DNA of 64,000 nucleotides, taken from contig CAZSWV010000002.1 of NCBI GenBank assembly GCA_964611295.1, positions 146,582 through 210,581 of the forward strand, in the 5' to 3' direction. This document shows positions 43,461 to 50,999 of this stretch, piece by piece. The stretch comes from B73-G16 sp964611295 (GTDB lineage Bacteria; Desulfobacterota; B13-G15). Position numbers and translations under genes: made by a program. The notes under the pieces were generated by a model, which had not been told where the DNA came from, did not search any database, and worked only from the letters and a program-made list of their open reading frames with translations. Position 1 is the first letter of the stretch. Every line of letters begins with the position of its first letter.

Positions 43461-44063
43461 ATGAGACCCGCAGTGATTATCGTTGATATGGTAAAGGATA
43501 ACCTTGATCCTAAATACCCGATAGCAAAAGAGGCTGAGCTGATAATACCTAATATCAATAAATTACTTGATGCTGTGAGAGGATATGGAGTACCGGTCAT
43601 ATTCGCCTGTGATTCCTTTTTACCTGAGGATTTCATCTTCAAGGGAAGGCTTAAACCTCATTCCCTTCGCGGAACAGAAGGGGCTATGGTCACAGAGAAG
43701 TTGCATATAAGGCCTGGTGACCATTTTTTGCCCAAGAGGAGGTTTAGTGCCTTTTTTAAAACCGATTTAGATCAAACCCTCCGTACTTGGGGGGTGGACA
43801 CAGTAGCGGTAGGAGGTATAACCACGAACGTCTGTGTGCTCATGACCGTTATGGATGCGATATGCCACGATTTCAAAGTCGTGTGGCTTGAAGACTGTTG
43901 TGCAGCCCATAAAAAGGAAGTACATGAGGCTACCCTTGAACTTTATCGCAATTCCGCCTTATGGCCCCTTTTGCGAGTCATGACCTCGCAGGAGTTCCTT
44001 GCGGAACTTAAAAAAGAAAAAGGGGAGGAAACTCCAGCCTCCTCCCCTTTGGGTACCTTATAA
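43461..44063 (+). CDS. Isochorismatase-fold cysteine hydrolase (nicotinamidase-like)
   Basis: Cysteine hydrolase of 200 residues with the catalytic triad Asp (VIIVDMVKDNL), Lys (PKRRFSAFFKTDLD) and Cys (GGITTNVCVLMTVMDA). The fold covers nicotinamidases, isochorismatases and ureidoacrylate or maleamate amidases, and the substrate is not determined. The last 45 coding bases also encode, on the other strand, the terminator hairpin of the convergent symporter gene, so the protein tail (EETPASSP) is shaped by that element. It follows ktrA by 13 bases. Confidence 0.87.
   Translation: MRPAVIIVDMVKDNLDPKYPIAKEAELIIPNINKLLDAVRGYGVPVIFACDSFLPEDFIFKGRLKPHSLRGTEGAMVTEKLHIRPGDHFLPKRRFSAFFKTDLDQTLRTWGVDTVAVGGITTNVCVLMTVMDAICHDFKVVWLEDCCAAHKKEVHEATLELYRNSALWPLLRVMTSQEFLAELKKEKGEETPASSPLGTL
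44010..44050 (-). terminator. Symporter terminator embedded in the neighbouring coding region
   Basis: On the minus strand an 11-base perfect stem (plus-strand arms 44019-44029 and 44040-44050, AAAGGGGAGGA/TCCTCCCCTTT) is followed by a T-rich run, TTTTTCTTTTTT. It begins 21 bases after the symporter stop. It lies wholly inside the 3' end of the isochorismatase-fold gene. Confidence 0.75.
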
Positions 44064-44070
44064 ATTGAGG

Positions 44071-45612
44071 CTAAGTTTGAGGAAAAGCCTTAGCGAGGAC
44101 TTCTTCCCGTGGAGGTTTTGTCAACAGACTCCCCACAAAGTAACATATGCCACAACCTATCCACGAGAGCCAGAACAAAGTCCCCATCCCCAATTTTCCA
44201 GCGGCTATCATCTTTGCTCCCCATAGGACTACAACCGTACCGTAGATACAGGCAGCGACCACACCCCATTTGGTAGCCCTTTTCCAGTAGTAAGACCCCA
44301 CGGTAACCCAGAGGAATATGCTACCTAAGGCAATAGCTGCCTGTCCCATAAAGATAGCTAAAAGGGCCGGTGGCCTGTAAAAGGTGTAAAGGAAGGGGAA
44401 AAAGAGGAACACCCCAAGTAGGATCCTTAAAAGCAATATAGCTGTCCTATCAGAGGTCTGAGGACGCCAAAGTTTCAAGAGGTCACGGGTGACGTTCCCA
44501 GCCATGATGAACACCATGGCCGAAAGGGTCGAAAGGGCCGCTGCAAACAGTCCTGCCGTGTAGGCCGCAAGCAAAGGTATGCCTCCTACAGCCCAGGAAA
44601 GCATGGGGTTTGCAAGATCTCCCTTCCATGGCTCGATCTTGAGAAGCTGTGGACCATACAAAGCCCTAGCTACAGCCCCGTTCCAGGCACAGTCAAGCAT
44701 TATGGGCACCCCAGCGATAAGCCACACGAAAAAGCACATGATCGCATAGTCCCTTTTTGTAAGCTCTCTCATGCCCAAGAAACGACTTACGTTGTGAGGA
44801 AAACCAATGGCCATGCTGAAGAAAAGGAAAGCTGTGGCCACTATTCCTACATAACTGGAAAACAGCTGTGTTGCTCCCACTTTTGGCAAATCAGGCCTTA
44901 TGAGGCTTATCAAGGCAGGGTTTTCGGCTGCCAATCTTTCGTTAAGCCCAACCGCCCCCCCGATCTTCACGATGGCCGCTATCGCCAAAATAGTCCCAAC
45001 AGCCCCGATAACAGCACCTTGGAAACCAAGTGCCCATTGGGTGGATGTATATCCTCCAAGCATCATGTAAAGCCATGTGACAAGAACCGCCACAAGGAGG
45101 CAGGCCAATGGATTCCACCCTGTGGCCACATACCAAACACCACCTGCTGCTTTAAGCTGTCCGATGGAGTACATGAACAAAAATATCAAAAGGACTACGC
45201 TAATAACGGTTTGGACAAGCTTGCTGTCAAACCTCCTGCCCAAGAGCTCAGGTAGGGTAGTAGCGCCATAGGCCCTCGAAAGCTCACGGGTCTTCAAAGC
45301 CGTAAACCACACACAAGGCATAATCCCCACAAGGGTCCATACCCCTGCAAACCACATCCCTGCCCAACCAACCGCGTACACTACCCCAGCACTACCACAA
45401 AAAGCCCATCCGCTTAAATAGGCAGCAGCCACAGCACAACCTGTGACAATTGGCCCCAACGTCCTCTGACCAACCATGTACTCATCAAAAGTGGCCCATC
45501 GCCTCCTGCCTAACATCCCTATCCAAAGGCTGAAAAGCAACATAAGGGCTACCGCAATGGTAGCCCATATGCCTGAGGCTAAACTAGGCTTTGGGACCTC
45601 AAGGAACTGCAT
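44071..45612 (-). CDS. Sodium:solute symporter family transporter
   Basis: Secondary transporter of the SSS family, 513 residues with about 13 hydrophobic segments. Typical features are FDEYMVGQRTLGPIVTGCA near the N-terminus, YLSGWAFCGSAG, LPELLGRRFDSKLVQ and the TM8-region segment AALSTLSAMVFIMAGNVTRD, which carries sodium-site hydroxyl residues. The substrate (organic acid, proline or another solute) cannot be told. The ATG has GGGAGGTGA upstream. A 36-residue membrane peptide gene precedes it by 23 bases. Confidence 0.92.
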   Translation of the reverse strand: MQFLEVPKPSLASGIWATIAVALMLLFSLWIGMLGRRRWATFDEYMVGQRTLGPIVTGCAVAAAYLSGWAFCGSAGVVYAVGWAGMWFAGVWTLVGIMPCVWFTALKTRELSRAYGATTLPELLGRRFDSKLVQTVISVVLLIFLFMYSIGQLKAAGGVWYVATGWNPLACLLVAVLVTWLYMMLGGYTSTQWALGFQGAVIGAVGTILAIAAIVKIGGAVGLNERLAAENPALISLIRPDLPKVGATQLFSSYVGIVATAFLFFSMAIGFPHNVSRFLGMRELTKRDYAIMCFFVWLIAGVPIMLDCAWNGAVARALYGPQLLKIEPWKGDLANPMLSWAVGGIPLLAAYTAGLFAAALSTLSAMVFIMAGNVTRDLLKLWRPQTSDRTAILLLRILLGVFLFFPFLYTFYRPPALLAIFMGQAAIALGSIFLWVTVGSYYWKRATKWGVVAACIYGTVVVLWGAKMIAAGKLGMGTLFWLSWIGCGICYFVGSLLTKPPREEVLAKAFPQT

Positions 45613-45635
45613 TTGTCACCTCCCACAAAACAAGT

Positions 45636-45746
45636 TTACTTTAAATACCTTGATTTCTTTATAACAACCCATGTTCCAATTAAACTCATTAGACTTGTAC
45701 CTATCACCACCGTAAGCCAAGCCCAAAAAGGCTTCATCAGATCCAT
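45636..45746 (-). CDS. Small membrane peptide, probable symporter accessory protein
   Basis: A 36-codon gene: MDLMKPFWAWLTVVIG, a single membrane helix, then a basic end VIKKSRYLK. It has an excellent AGGAGGTG ribosome-binding site and lies directly between the promoter at 45785-45813 and the symporter gene, 23 bases upstream of the latter. Small one-helix accessory peptides encoded beside SSS symporters are known in other bacteria. Function as a stabiliser or regulator is inferred from position. Confidence 0.8.
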   Translation of the reverse strand: MDLMKPFWAWLTVVIGTSLMSLIGTWVVIKKSRYLK

Positions 45747-45784
45747 TACACACCTCCTTTTTCAAAAGCTATGATTTTAGTTTT

Positions 45785-45813
45785 TTTCTATCATAAATAG
45801 CGTTTTTTGTCAA
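45785..45813 (-). promoter_or_regulatory. Promoter of the small peptide/symporter unit
   Basis: On the minus strand TTGACA (45808-45813), a 17-base spacer and TAGAAA (45785-45790). Transcription would start near 45778, about 32 bases before the small peptide ATG. Confidence 0.6.
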
Positions 45814-45814
45814 T

Positions 45815-45854
45815 TAACATAAAACGCCTTTCGGGTAATTAGGGAAAAGCGTTT
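45815..45854 (-). terminator. Probable terminator after the MerR gene
   Basis: Minus-strand AAACGC (45854-45849) pairs with GCGTTT (45827-45822). Three to four inner T-A pairs extend the stem after a one-base bulge, with the central region TAATTA as loop. TTTTATGTT follows. It would end the thrS-to-merR operon just before the symporter promoter. The T-run is short, so this is moderate evidence. Confidence 0.45.
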
Positions 45855-45862
45855 GGCGGTTG

Positions 45863-46180
45863 TCAACTTTTTAAGATTTTAAGGACTTCTTTAAGGGCGA
45901 GGTATGTCTCCTTTAGGAGGCCTTTGTAGTCTAGGTTGGAGTCTTCTTCTCCTTTTAGTTTCTTTTTGGCACCGGCTATGGTGTATCCTTCTTCGTAAAG
46001 CAACCTTTTGATCTCTTGGAAGATCCTTAGGTCTTCATCTGTATATTGTCTTTGGTACCCTAGCCCCCTTTTAGGGGTTAAACCAAATTCTTGTTCCCAA
46101 TACCTTATGACATACGGCTTTAGTCCCAGCATCTGACTTAACTCACCTATCCTGTAATACGGCTTTTTCTTACCCTTCAT
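45863..46180 (-). CDS. MerR-family regulator
   Basis: Small transcription factor of 105 residues. The N-terminal winged HTH is YYRIGELSQMLGLKPYVIRY, followed by WEQEFGLTPKRG and the MerR-type wing GYQRQYTDEDL. A C-terminal helix forms the dimer. It has no metal-sensing cysteines. A MerR gene after the IHF gene downstream of pheT is a frequent arrangement in Deltaproteobacteria and relatives. It overlaps the IHF/HU gene by four bases. Confidence 0.9.
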   Translation of the reverse strand: MKGKKKPYYRIGELSQMLGLKPYVIRYWEQEFGLTPKRGLGYQRQYTDEDLRIFQEIKRLLYEEGYTIAGAKKKLKGEEDSNLDYKGLLKETYLALKEVLKILKS

Positions 46181-46461
46181 CTGAGCGATCGGTTCAAAAG
46201 GACCCTTAACGAATAACTTGGCTTAAAGACCATAGCCTTGCGAGAGGTCGTCTCTATCTCTTGCCCTGTCCTGGGGTGTCTCCTTTTCCTCGAGGCTACT
46301 TCTTTGACCCAAAAGGAGCCAAAACCATGTACGCGGACCTTTTCGCCTCTTTTGACTGCTTCTTTTATTATTTCAAACAAAACATCTATTGCTTTTGCCA
46401 CTTCTTTTTTGGGAAAACCAGTGCGTTCAAAGACCCTTTCTACAAGGTCTGCTTTCACCAT
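46177..46461 (-). CDS. IHF/HU-family DNA-bending protein (IHF alpha-like)
   Basis: Histone-like protein of 94 residues with the HU/IHF fold: DLVERVFERTGFPKKEV at the N-terminus, GFGSFWVKE, and the DNA-intercalating arm RKRRHPRTGQEI carrying the conserved Pro. Its place directly after pheT (seven bases) is that of ihfA/himA in many bacteria. HU and IHF cannot be separated with certainty from sequence. Confidence 0.92.
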   Translation of the reverse strand: MVKADLVERVFERTGFPKKEVAKAIDVLFEIIKEAVKRGEKVRVHGFGSFWVKEVASRKRRHPRTGQEIETTSRKAMVFKPSYSLRVLLNRSLR

Positions 46462-46467
46462 TTAAGG

Positions 46468-48843
46468 TCACCTAAGGGTGAACCCCATATTTATAAAGTG
46501 TTTGACTACCTCGTCCCGTATGCTGTTGGCCTCCTCATCTGTAAGGGTGTGATCTTCAGCTCTCAAATGGAGCCTTATGGTTATATTCTTCTTCCCCTCT
46601 GGAATAGGAGGACCACTATAACAATCGATGAGCTCTATTCGCTCTAAATAAGGCAATGGCAACTTCCAAACTTCATCGAGCAACGAGGAAAAGGGTACTT
46701 CTTGGTCCAAAACCAAGGCTATGTCACGATAGGTCCCGGGGAACTTCGGTAAAGGCACAAAGGCCTTCTTGAGCCTCACATGCTTTAACAGGGGCTCGAG
46801 TCGAAGTTCAAACAAAAATACCTCCTCAAGTTCAAGTCCTTCCGCTATTCGTGGGTCTAATTTCCCTAAGACGCCTATTTCCTCTCCCTTTATACTTATG
46901 GAAGCACTCTGAACAGGATGAAAGGGTGGAATACTCTGTGGGAGGAACTTAAAGTCTTCGATCCCAAGCTCTTCAAAAAGCCTCTCTAGACAGCCTTTCA
47001 TCAAGAAAAAGTCCGCCTTTTTTCCCTTTTCACGCCACCACGAAGGCAAAAATTCACCCATCGCTAAGGCCCCAAGCCTTTCTTCTTCCCTCGGCAACTT
47101 GTCCGAATCTGGTAGAAAAACACGCCTCAATTCGAATACTTTCAGGTCTTTATTACCCCGTTGGTAATTGGTCCTTGCCACTTCTATTAAGCCCGGTATA
47201 AGGCTAGTCCTCATAATGGATTGGTCCTCCGAAAGGGGATTGAGCAACTTCAAGGCCTCTTTTCCCAATCCCAAAACCTTGAGCAAACGGGGAGAGACAA
47301 AACTATAGGTTATCACCTCTTGGAAACCCAAACCGACCATTAATTCCTTTAAGACTTTCCTCAAGTCCTTCTTCTTTTCCCTGGGAGTGGGGGATAACCG
47401 TGGAAGACTTTCTGGAAGCGCATCATATCCCTTAAGCCTTCCAAACTCCTCTGCTATGTCAACTTCTCTGGAGATGTCAAACCTATAGGAAGGAGGACAT
47501 ACAGTCCATACCTTGCCTCTGCGACTCAATATGCGAAAGTTCAGACGCTCCAAAAATTGCCGTGCTTCCTCTTCATCCACTTCCATTCCAAGGAAACCCT
47601 TGACCCACTCTAGGTCAAAAGTGACCTCTTTAGGAAACACTCTAACGGGATAAACGTCAAGGATGCCTCTTGCCACCTTTGCCCCAGAAAGCCTCTGTAT
47701 CAGTTGGGCTGCCCTTTGAGAAGCGAAAACCACCCCTTCTGGGTCTACCCCTCGGGAAAATCGGTAAGAGGCCTCTGTATCGACCTTTAAAGTACGCGAG
47801 GTACGCCTTATCGAAGCAGGAGAAAAGAAAGCACTCTCCAAAAGGACCCTTTTAGTATCCTCGCGGATTTCCGAATCCATCCCACCTATGATACCCCCGA
47901 TGGCTACCGGTCCCTCAGCATCGCATATCAATAAGGTCTCTTCGTCTAGGGTCCTTTCCTTACCGTCTAAAGTAACTATCACCTCACCCTTCTTAGCAAG
48001 CCTTACCACTATCGTCCCTTGAGCCAACCTGTCGTAGTCAAAAGCATGAAGCGGTTGACCGAGCTCAAGCATCACGTAATTGGTTACGTCAACCACGTTG
48101 TTTATGGGCCTCATGCCAGAAAGCTGAAGCCGTAAACGCATCCACAGAGGGGAAGGTTTGATCTCCACATCCCAAAGGAACCTTGCTGTATAACGCGGAC
48201 AGTGCTCCGGATCCCTCACTTCAACCTTCACGAACTCCTCAACCCCTATTTCTTCCTCCTTCAAGTTTACTGAAGGCCATCTGAGCGGAAGCCCTAAAAG
48301 GGCAGATATCTCCCTTGCCAAACCCATTATGCTGAGGCAATCGCCCCTGTTTGGCGTAGGAGAGACATCAAGGATGTAATCTCCAGATAGACCCAAATAA
48401 GTCCCTAACTCTATTCCCAGAGGGGCATCTTCCTCAAGCACTAAGATCCCAGAAGCTTCCTCGGATAACCCTAACTCCCTTTCTGAACAGATCATCCCTT
48501 CAGACCTTATCCCCCTTATCTCCTTGATCTTGATCTCATTTGAACCAAGCCTTGCACCTGGTAAGGCAAAGGCCACCTTTATGCCTTCCTTCACATTCGG
48601 AGCCCCACAGACTACCTCGTAAGTATTTTGCGACGTACTCACTTGACATACCAGAAGCCTTTGCGCATGGGGATGGGGTCTTACCGTCAAGACCTCACCT
48701 ACAACCACCTTTTCGAAGTCGACTTTGACTTTCTCAACAGAATCGACTTCGATAGACCTCAAGGTAAGGAGCTCTGCTAGCCGATAAGGATCTTCCTCAA
48801 GGGGGAGAAATTCTCTGAGCCAAGAATACAGGACCTTCATCAT
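46468..48843 (-). CDS. pheT: PheT, phenylalanyl-tRNA synthetase beta subunit
   Basis: Large subunit of PheRS, 791 residues. Domain order: B1 (SWLREFLPL), tRNA-binding EMAP/B2 (about 40-150), B3/B4 editing domain (about 200-380), B5 DNA-binding-like, the catalytic-like core (about 475-680), and the C-terminal anticodon-binding B8 domain (FPGTYRDIALVLD, about 700-791). The ATG follows pheS by nine bases. The lineage also carries a separate B3/B4 protein (58464-59177). Confidence 0.97.
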   Translation of the reverse strand: MMKVLYSWLREFLPLEEDPYRLAELLTLRSIEVDSVEKVKVDFEKVVVGEVLTVRPHPHAQRLLVCQVSTSQNTYEVVCGAPNVKEGIKVAFALPGARLGSNEIKIKEIRGIRSEGMICSERELGLSEEASGILVLEEDAPLGIELGTYLGLSGDYILDVSPTPNRGDCLSIMGLAREISALLGLPLRWPSVNLKEEEIGVEEFVKVEVRDPEHCPRYTARFLWDVEIKPSPLWMRLRLQLSGMRPINNVVDVTNYVMLELGQPLHAFDYDRLAQGTIVVRLAKKGEVIVTLDGKERTLDEETLLICDAEGPVAIGGIIGGMDSEIREDTKRVLLESAFFSPASIRRTSRTLKVDTEASYRFSRGVDPEGVVFASQRAAQLIQRLSGAKVARGILDVYPVRVFPKEVTFDLEWVKGFLGMEVDEEEARQFLERLNFRILSRRGKVWTVCPPSYRFDISREVDIAEEFGRLKGYDALPESLPRLSPTPREKKKDLRKVLKELMVGLGFQEVITYSFVSPRLLKVLGLGKEALKLLNPLSEDQSIMRTSLIPGLIEVARTNYQRGNKDLKVFELRRVFLPDSDKLPREEERLGALAMGEFLPSWWREKGKKADFFLMKGCLERLFEELGIEDFKFLPQSIPPFHPVQSASISIKGEEIGVLGKLDPRIAEGLELEEVFLFELRLEPLLKHVRLKKAFVPLPKFPGTYRDIALVLDQEVPFSSLLDEVWKLPLPYLERIELIDCYSGPPIPEGKKNITIRLHLRAEDHTLTDEEANSIRDEVVKHFINMGFTLR

Positions 48844-48852
48844 CCACCTGCT

Positions 48853-49884
48853 TCAGAATTGGCTCAAAAACCTCATGTCGTTTTGGAAAAATAGCCTTAT
48901 GTCAGTTACGCCATACCTCAACATAGCTATCCTCTCCACACCGAGGCCGAAGGCGTAACCGGTCAAACGCCCAAATTCGTAACCCACAGCCTTGAAGACC
49001 TCTGGATGGACCATCCCACATCCCAAGATCTCAAGCCAACCAGTACCCTTACAGACACCGCATCCCTTCCCCTGGCAGATAAAACAACCTATGTCCAACT
49101 CTGCACTAGGTTCTGTAAAAGGGAAAAAACTGGGACGGAAACGCATCCTCGTGTCTTTTCCAAAGAACTCCCTGACAAAGAAAGCAAGCGTTCCCTTGAG
49201 GTGCGAAAAGGATACCCCTTCATCTACAAGTAACCCTTCAATCTGATGGAACATTGGGCTATGGGAAACGTCGGCATCCCTCCTGTACACCACACCTGGT
49301 GAGATAATCTGTACAGGAGGTTTCATCTTCTCCATTACCCTTACCTGGACCGGTGAAGTATGAGTACGGAGGAGGAGTTCGTCAGAAATATAAAAAGTAT
49401 CATGCATGTCACGCGCAGGATGGTCCTTAGGGATGTTCAGGGCCTCAAAGTTATAATAGTCGAGCTCAACTTCGGGGCCTTCCACCACTTGAAAACCTAG
49501 GTAGGTAAATATCTCAATCATCTCCTCCAGTACTTGCGTGATAGGGTGTAATTTACCCCTAGGAAAGGGCATGCCTGGCAAGGTGACGTCCAACTTCTCT
49601 TTAAGGAGGACCTTTTTGAGTTCCTCTTCCTTCAACTGGCTACGGCGCCTTTCGAGCTCACTTTCAAGCCACTCCTTTAAGCGATTGGCGCTTTCACCGG
49701 CCTTAGGCCTTGCGTCAGGGGGAAGGTCCTTAAGGCAACGCAAAAGCTGCGTCAAACGCCCTTTACGTCCGAGGAAAAAAACCTCTACCTCTTCGAGGGC
49801 CTTCAAATCCTCGACTTCTTCAAGGGCCTTTAAAGCCTCCTCTTTTATCGCTTCAAGTTGCTCTTCAAACACCTGCAGAGACAT
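48853..49884 (-). CDS. pheS: PheS, phenylalanyl-tRNA synthetase alpha subunit
   Basis: Catalytic subunit of PheRS, 343 residues. An N-terminal coiled coil (about 1-85) precedes the class II catalytic core. Motif 1 lies near HPITQVLEEM, motif 2 is FRPSFFPFTEPSAELDI and motif 3 is GLGVERIAMLRYGVTDIR. Two cysteine pairs (CFICQGKGCGVC) lie in the region that often binds zinc. It overlaps the end of rplT by 20 bases. Confidence 0.97.
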   Translation of the reverse strand: MSLQVFEEQLEAIKEEALKALEEVEDLKALEEVEVFFLGRKGRLTQLLRCLKDLPPDARPKAGESANRLKEWLESELERRRSQLKEEELKKVLLKEKLDVTLPGMPFPRGKLHPITQVLEEMIEIFTYLGFQVVEGPEVELDYYNFEALNIPKDHPARDMHDTFYISDELLLRTHTSPVQVRVMEKMKPPVQIISPGVVYRRDADVSHSPMFHQIEGLLVDEGVSFSHLKGTLAFFVREFFGKDTRMRFRPSFFPFTEPSAELDIGCFICQGKGCGVCKGTGWLEILGCGMVHPEVFKAVGYEFGRLTGYAFGLGVERIAMLRYGVTDIRLFFQNDMRFLSQF

Positions 49885-50227
49885 GGGCCTTCGCTATCTC
49901 CACAAGCTTCGCAAACCCCTCCATATCCCTCACTGCCATATCTGCCAGGACTTTCCGGTCAACCGAAACGTTGGCCTTTCTTAAGCCTTCCATAAACCGA
50001 CTGTAAGAGATCCCATGAAGCCTAGCAGCCGCGTTTATCCTCGTAATCCAGAGCCTACGAAACTCCCTTTTCTTGTTCTTACGGTCCCTATAGGCATATT
50101 GGAGGGCTTTTTGGACCGTCAACCTGGCTAGTCTAAAACAGGTCCCCCTTCTTCCCCAATAGCCCTCTGCCAACTTAAGGATCTTCTTCCTCCTCCGAGC
50201 CCTCCTCGGACCACCTTTGACCCTCAT
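49865..50227 (-). CDS. rplT: Ribosomal protein bL20
   Basis: 23S rRNA-binding assembly protein of 120 residues: VKGGPRRARRRKKILKLAEG, GYWGRRGTCFRLARLTVQKA, RRLWITRINAAAR. In other bacteria bL20 represses its own infC-rpmI-rplT message, and the gene order here is the same. It has a good AAGGAGG upstream. Confidence 0.98.
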   Translation of the reverse strand: MRVKGGPRRARRRKKILKLAEGYWGRRGTCFRLARLTVQKALQYAYRDRKNKKREFRRLWITRINAAARLHGISYSRFMEGLRKANVSVDRKVLADMAVRDMEGFAKLVEIAKAHVSAGV

Positions 50228-50252
50228 CTCTTAAACCTCCTTCCCCATAAGG

Positions 50253-50456
50253 TTACTTTAAACCATAAGGGATCAAACGCTTCACAGCCTTGAGATTTGC
50301 ACTGTCAACCAAGGCCGGTTTCTTTAAACGTCTTTTCCTCTTAGAGCTCTTCTTCCTCATTAAATGGCTAGCCCATGCCTTAAAGCGCCTTATCTTGCCA
50401 TTTGCGGTTACCTTAAACCTTTTGGCTGCAGATCTGTTGGTCTTCATCTTCGGCAT
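50253..50456 (-). CDS. rpmI: Ribosomal protein bL35
   Basis: Large-subunit protein of 67 residues: MPKMKTNRSAAKRFKVTANG, SHLMRKKSSKRKRRL. It sits between infC and rplT in the standard order, with GGAGG before the ATG. Confidence 0.98.
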   Translation of the reverse strand: MPKMKTNRSAAKRFKVTANGKIRRFKAWASHLMRKKSSKRKRRLKKPALVDSANLKAVKRLIPYGLK

Positions 50457-50483
50457 ACTTTAAACCTCCATTACGTACGCTCT

Positions 50484-50999
50484 TTAATGTTTAACCGGAC
50501 TTATCATAACTACTATTTGGTTACCCTCAAACTTAGGCTGATAATCCGGCTTACCGCAATCTTTAAGCTCTTCTAAGATCCTTTGCATCAATCCCTCACC
50601 CATTTCCTTGTGAGCAAGTTCCCTGCCCCGGAACATCATCCTCACCTTGGTCTTATGCCCTTCCTCCAAAAATTCTCGGATCTTTCTCAGCTTTATCTGG
50701 AGATCGTGAGGATCAGTAGTCGGTCGCAACTTTATCTCCTTTACCTGAGATGCAGCTTGCTGTTTCTTCTTTGCCTCTTGGGCCTTCTTATTTTGAAGGT
50801 ATTTGAACTTTCCGTAATCCATGATGCGACATACAGGCGGATCCACATGGGGCGCCACCTCTACAAGGTCAAGACCAAACTCCTCTGCCTTTCTTATAGC
50901 ATCCCTTAAGCTCATAACCCCAATCTGTTTCCCTTCAGGATCTATCACCCTAACCGTCTTGGCCCTGATCTTCCAATTAACCCTGTATTCCCTCTCTAT
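50484..50999 (-). CDS. infC: Translation initiation factor IF-3 with an AUA start codon
   Basis: IF-3 keeps 30S subunits free and checks start codons and initiator tRNA. The conserved N-terminus YRVNWKIRAKTVRVIDPEG lies upstream of the first GTG (50948), so the gene must begin earlier. The frame is closed by TGA-TAG just before. The only plausible start is ATA at 50999-50997, with AGGGGGTGAT six bases upstream. That gives 171 residues, normal for IF-3. The start lies inside the last 23 bases of thrS. Rare start codons are typical of infC (AUU in E. coli) because IF-3 represses its own message by rejecting non-standard starts. AUA here is inferred from sequence, not shown. Confidence 0.93.
   Translation of the reverse strand: MEREYRVNWKIRAKTVRVIDPEGKQIGVMSLRDAIRKAEEFGLDLVEVAPHVDPPVCRIMDYGKFKYLQNKKAQEAKKKQQAASQVKEIKLRPTTDPHDLQIKLRKIREFLEEGHKTKVRMMFRGRELAHKEMGEGLMQRILEELKDCGKPDYQPKFEGNQIVVMISPVKH

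Noticed and set aside
44794..45271. Plus-strand 153- and 64-codon frames opposite the symporter gene
   Set aside because: Antisense shadows of membrane-protein coding sequence; no independent signals.
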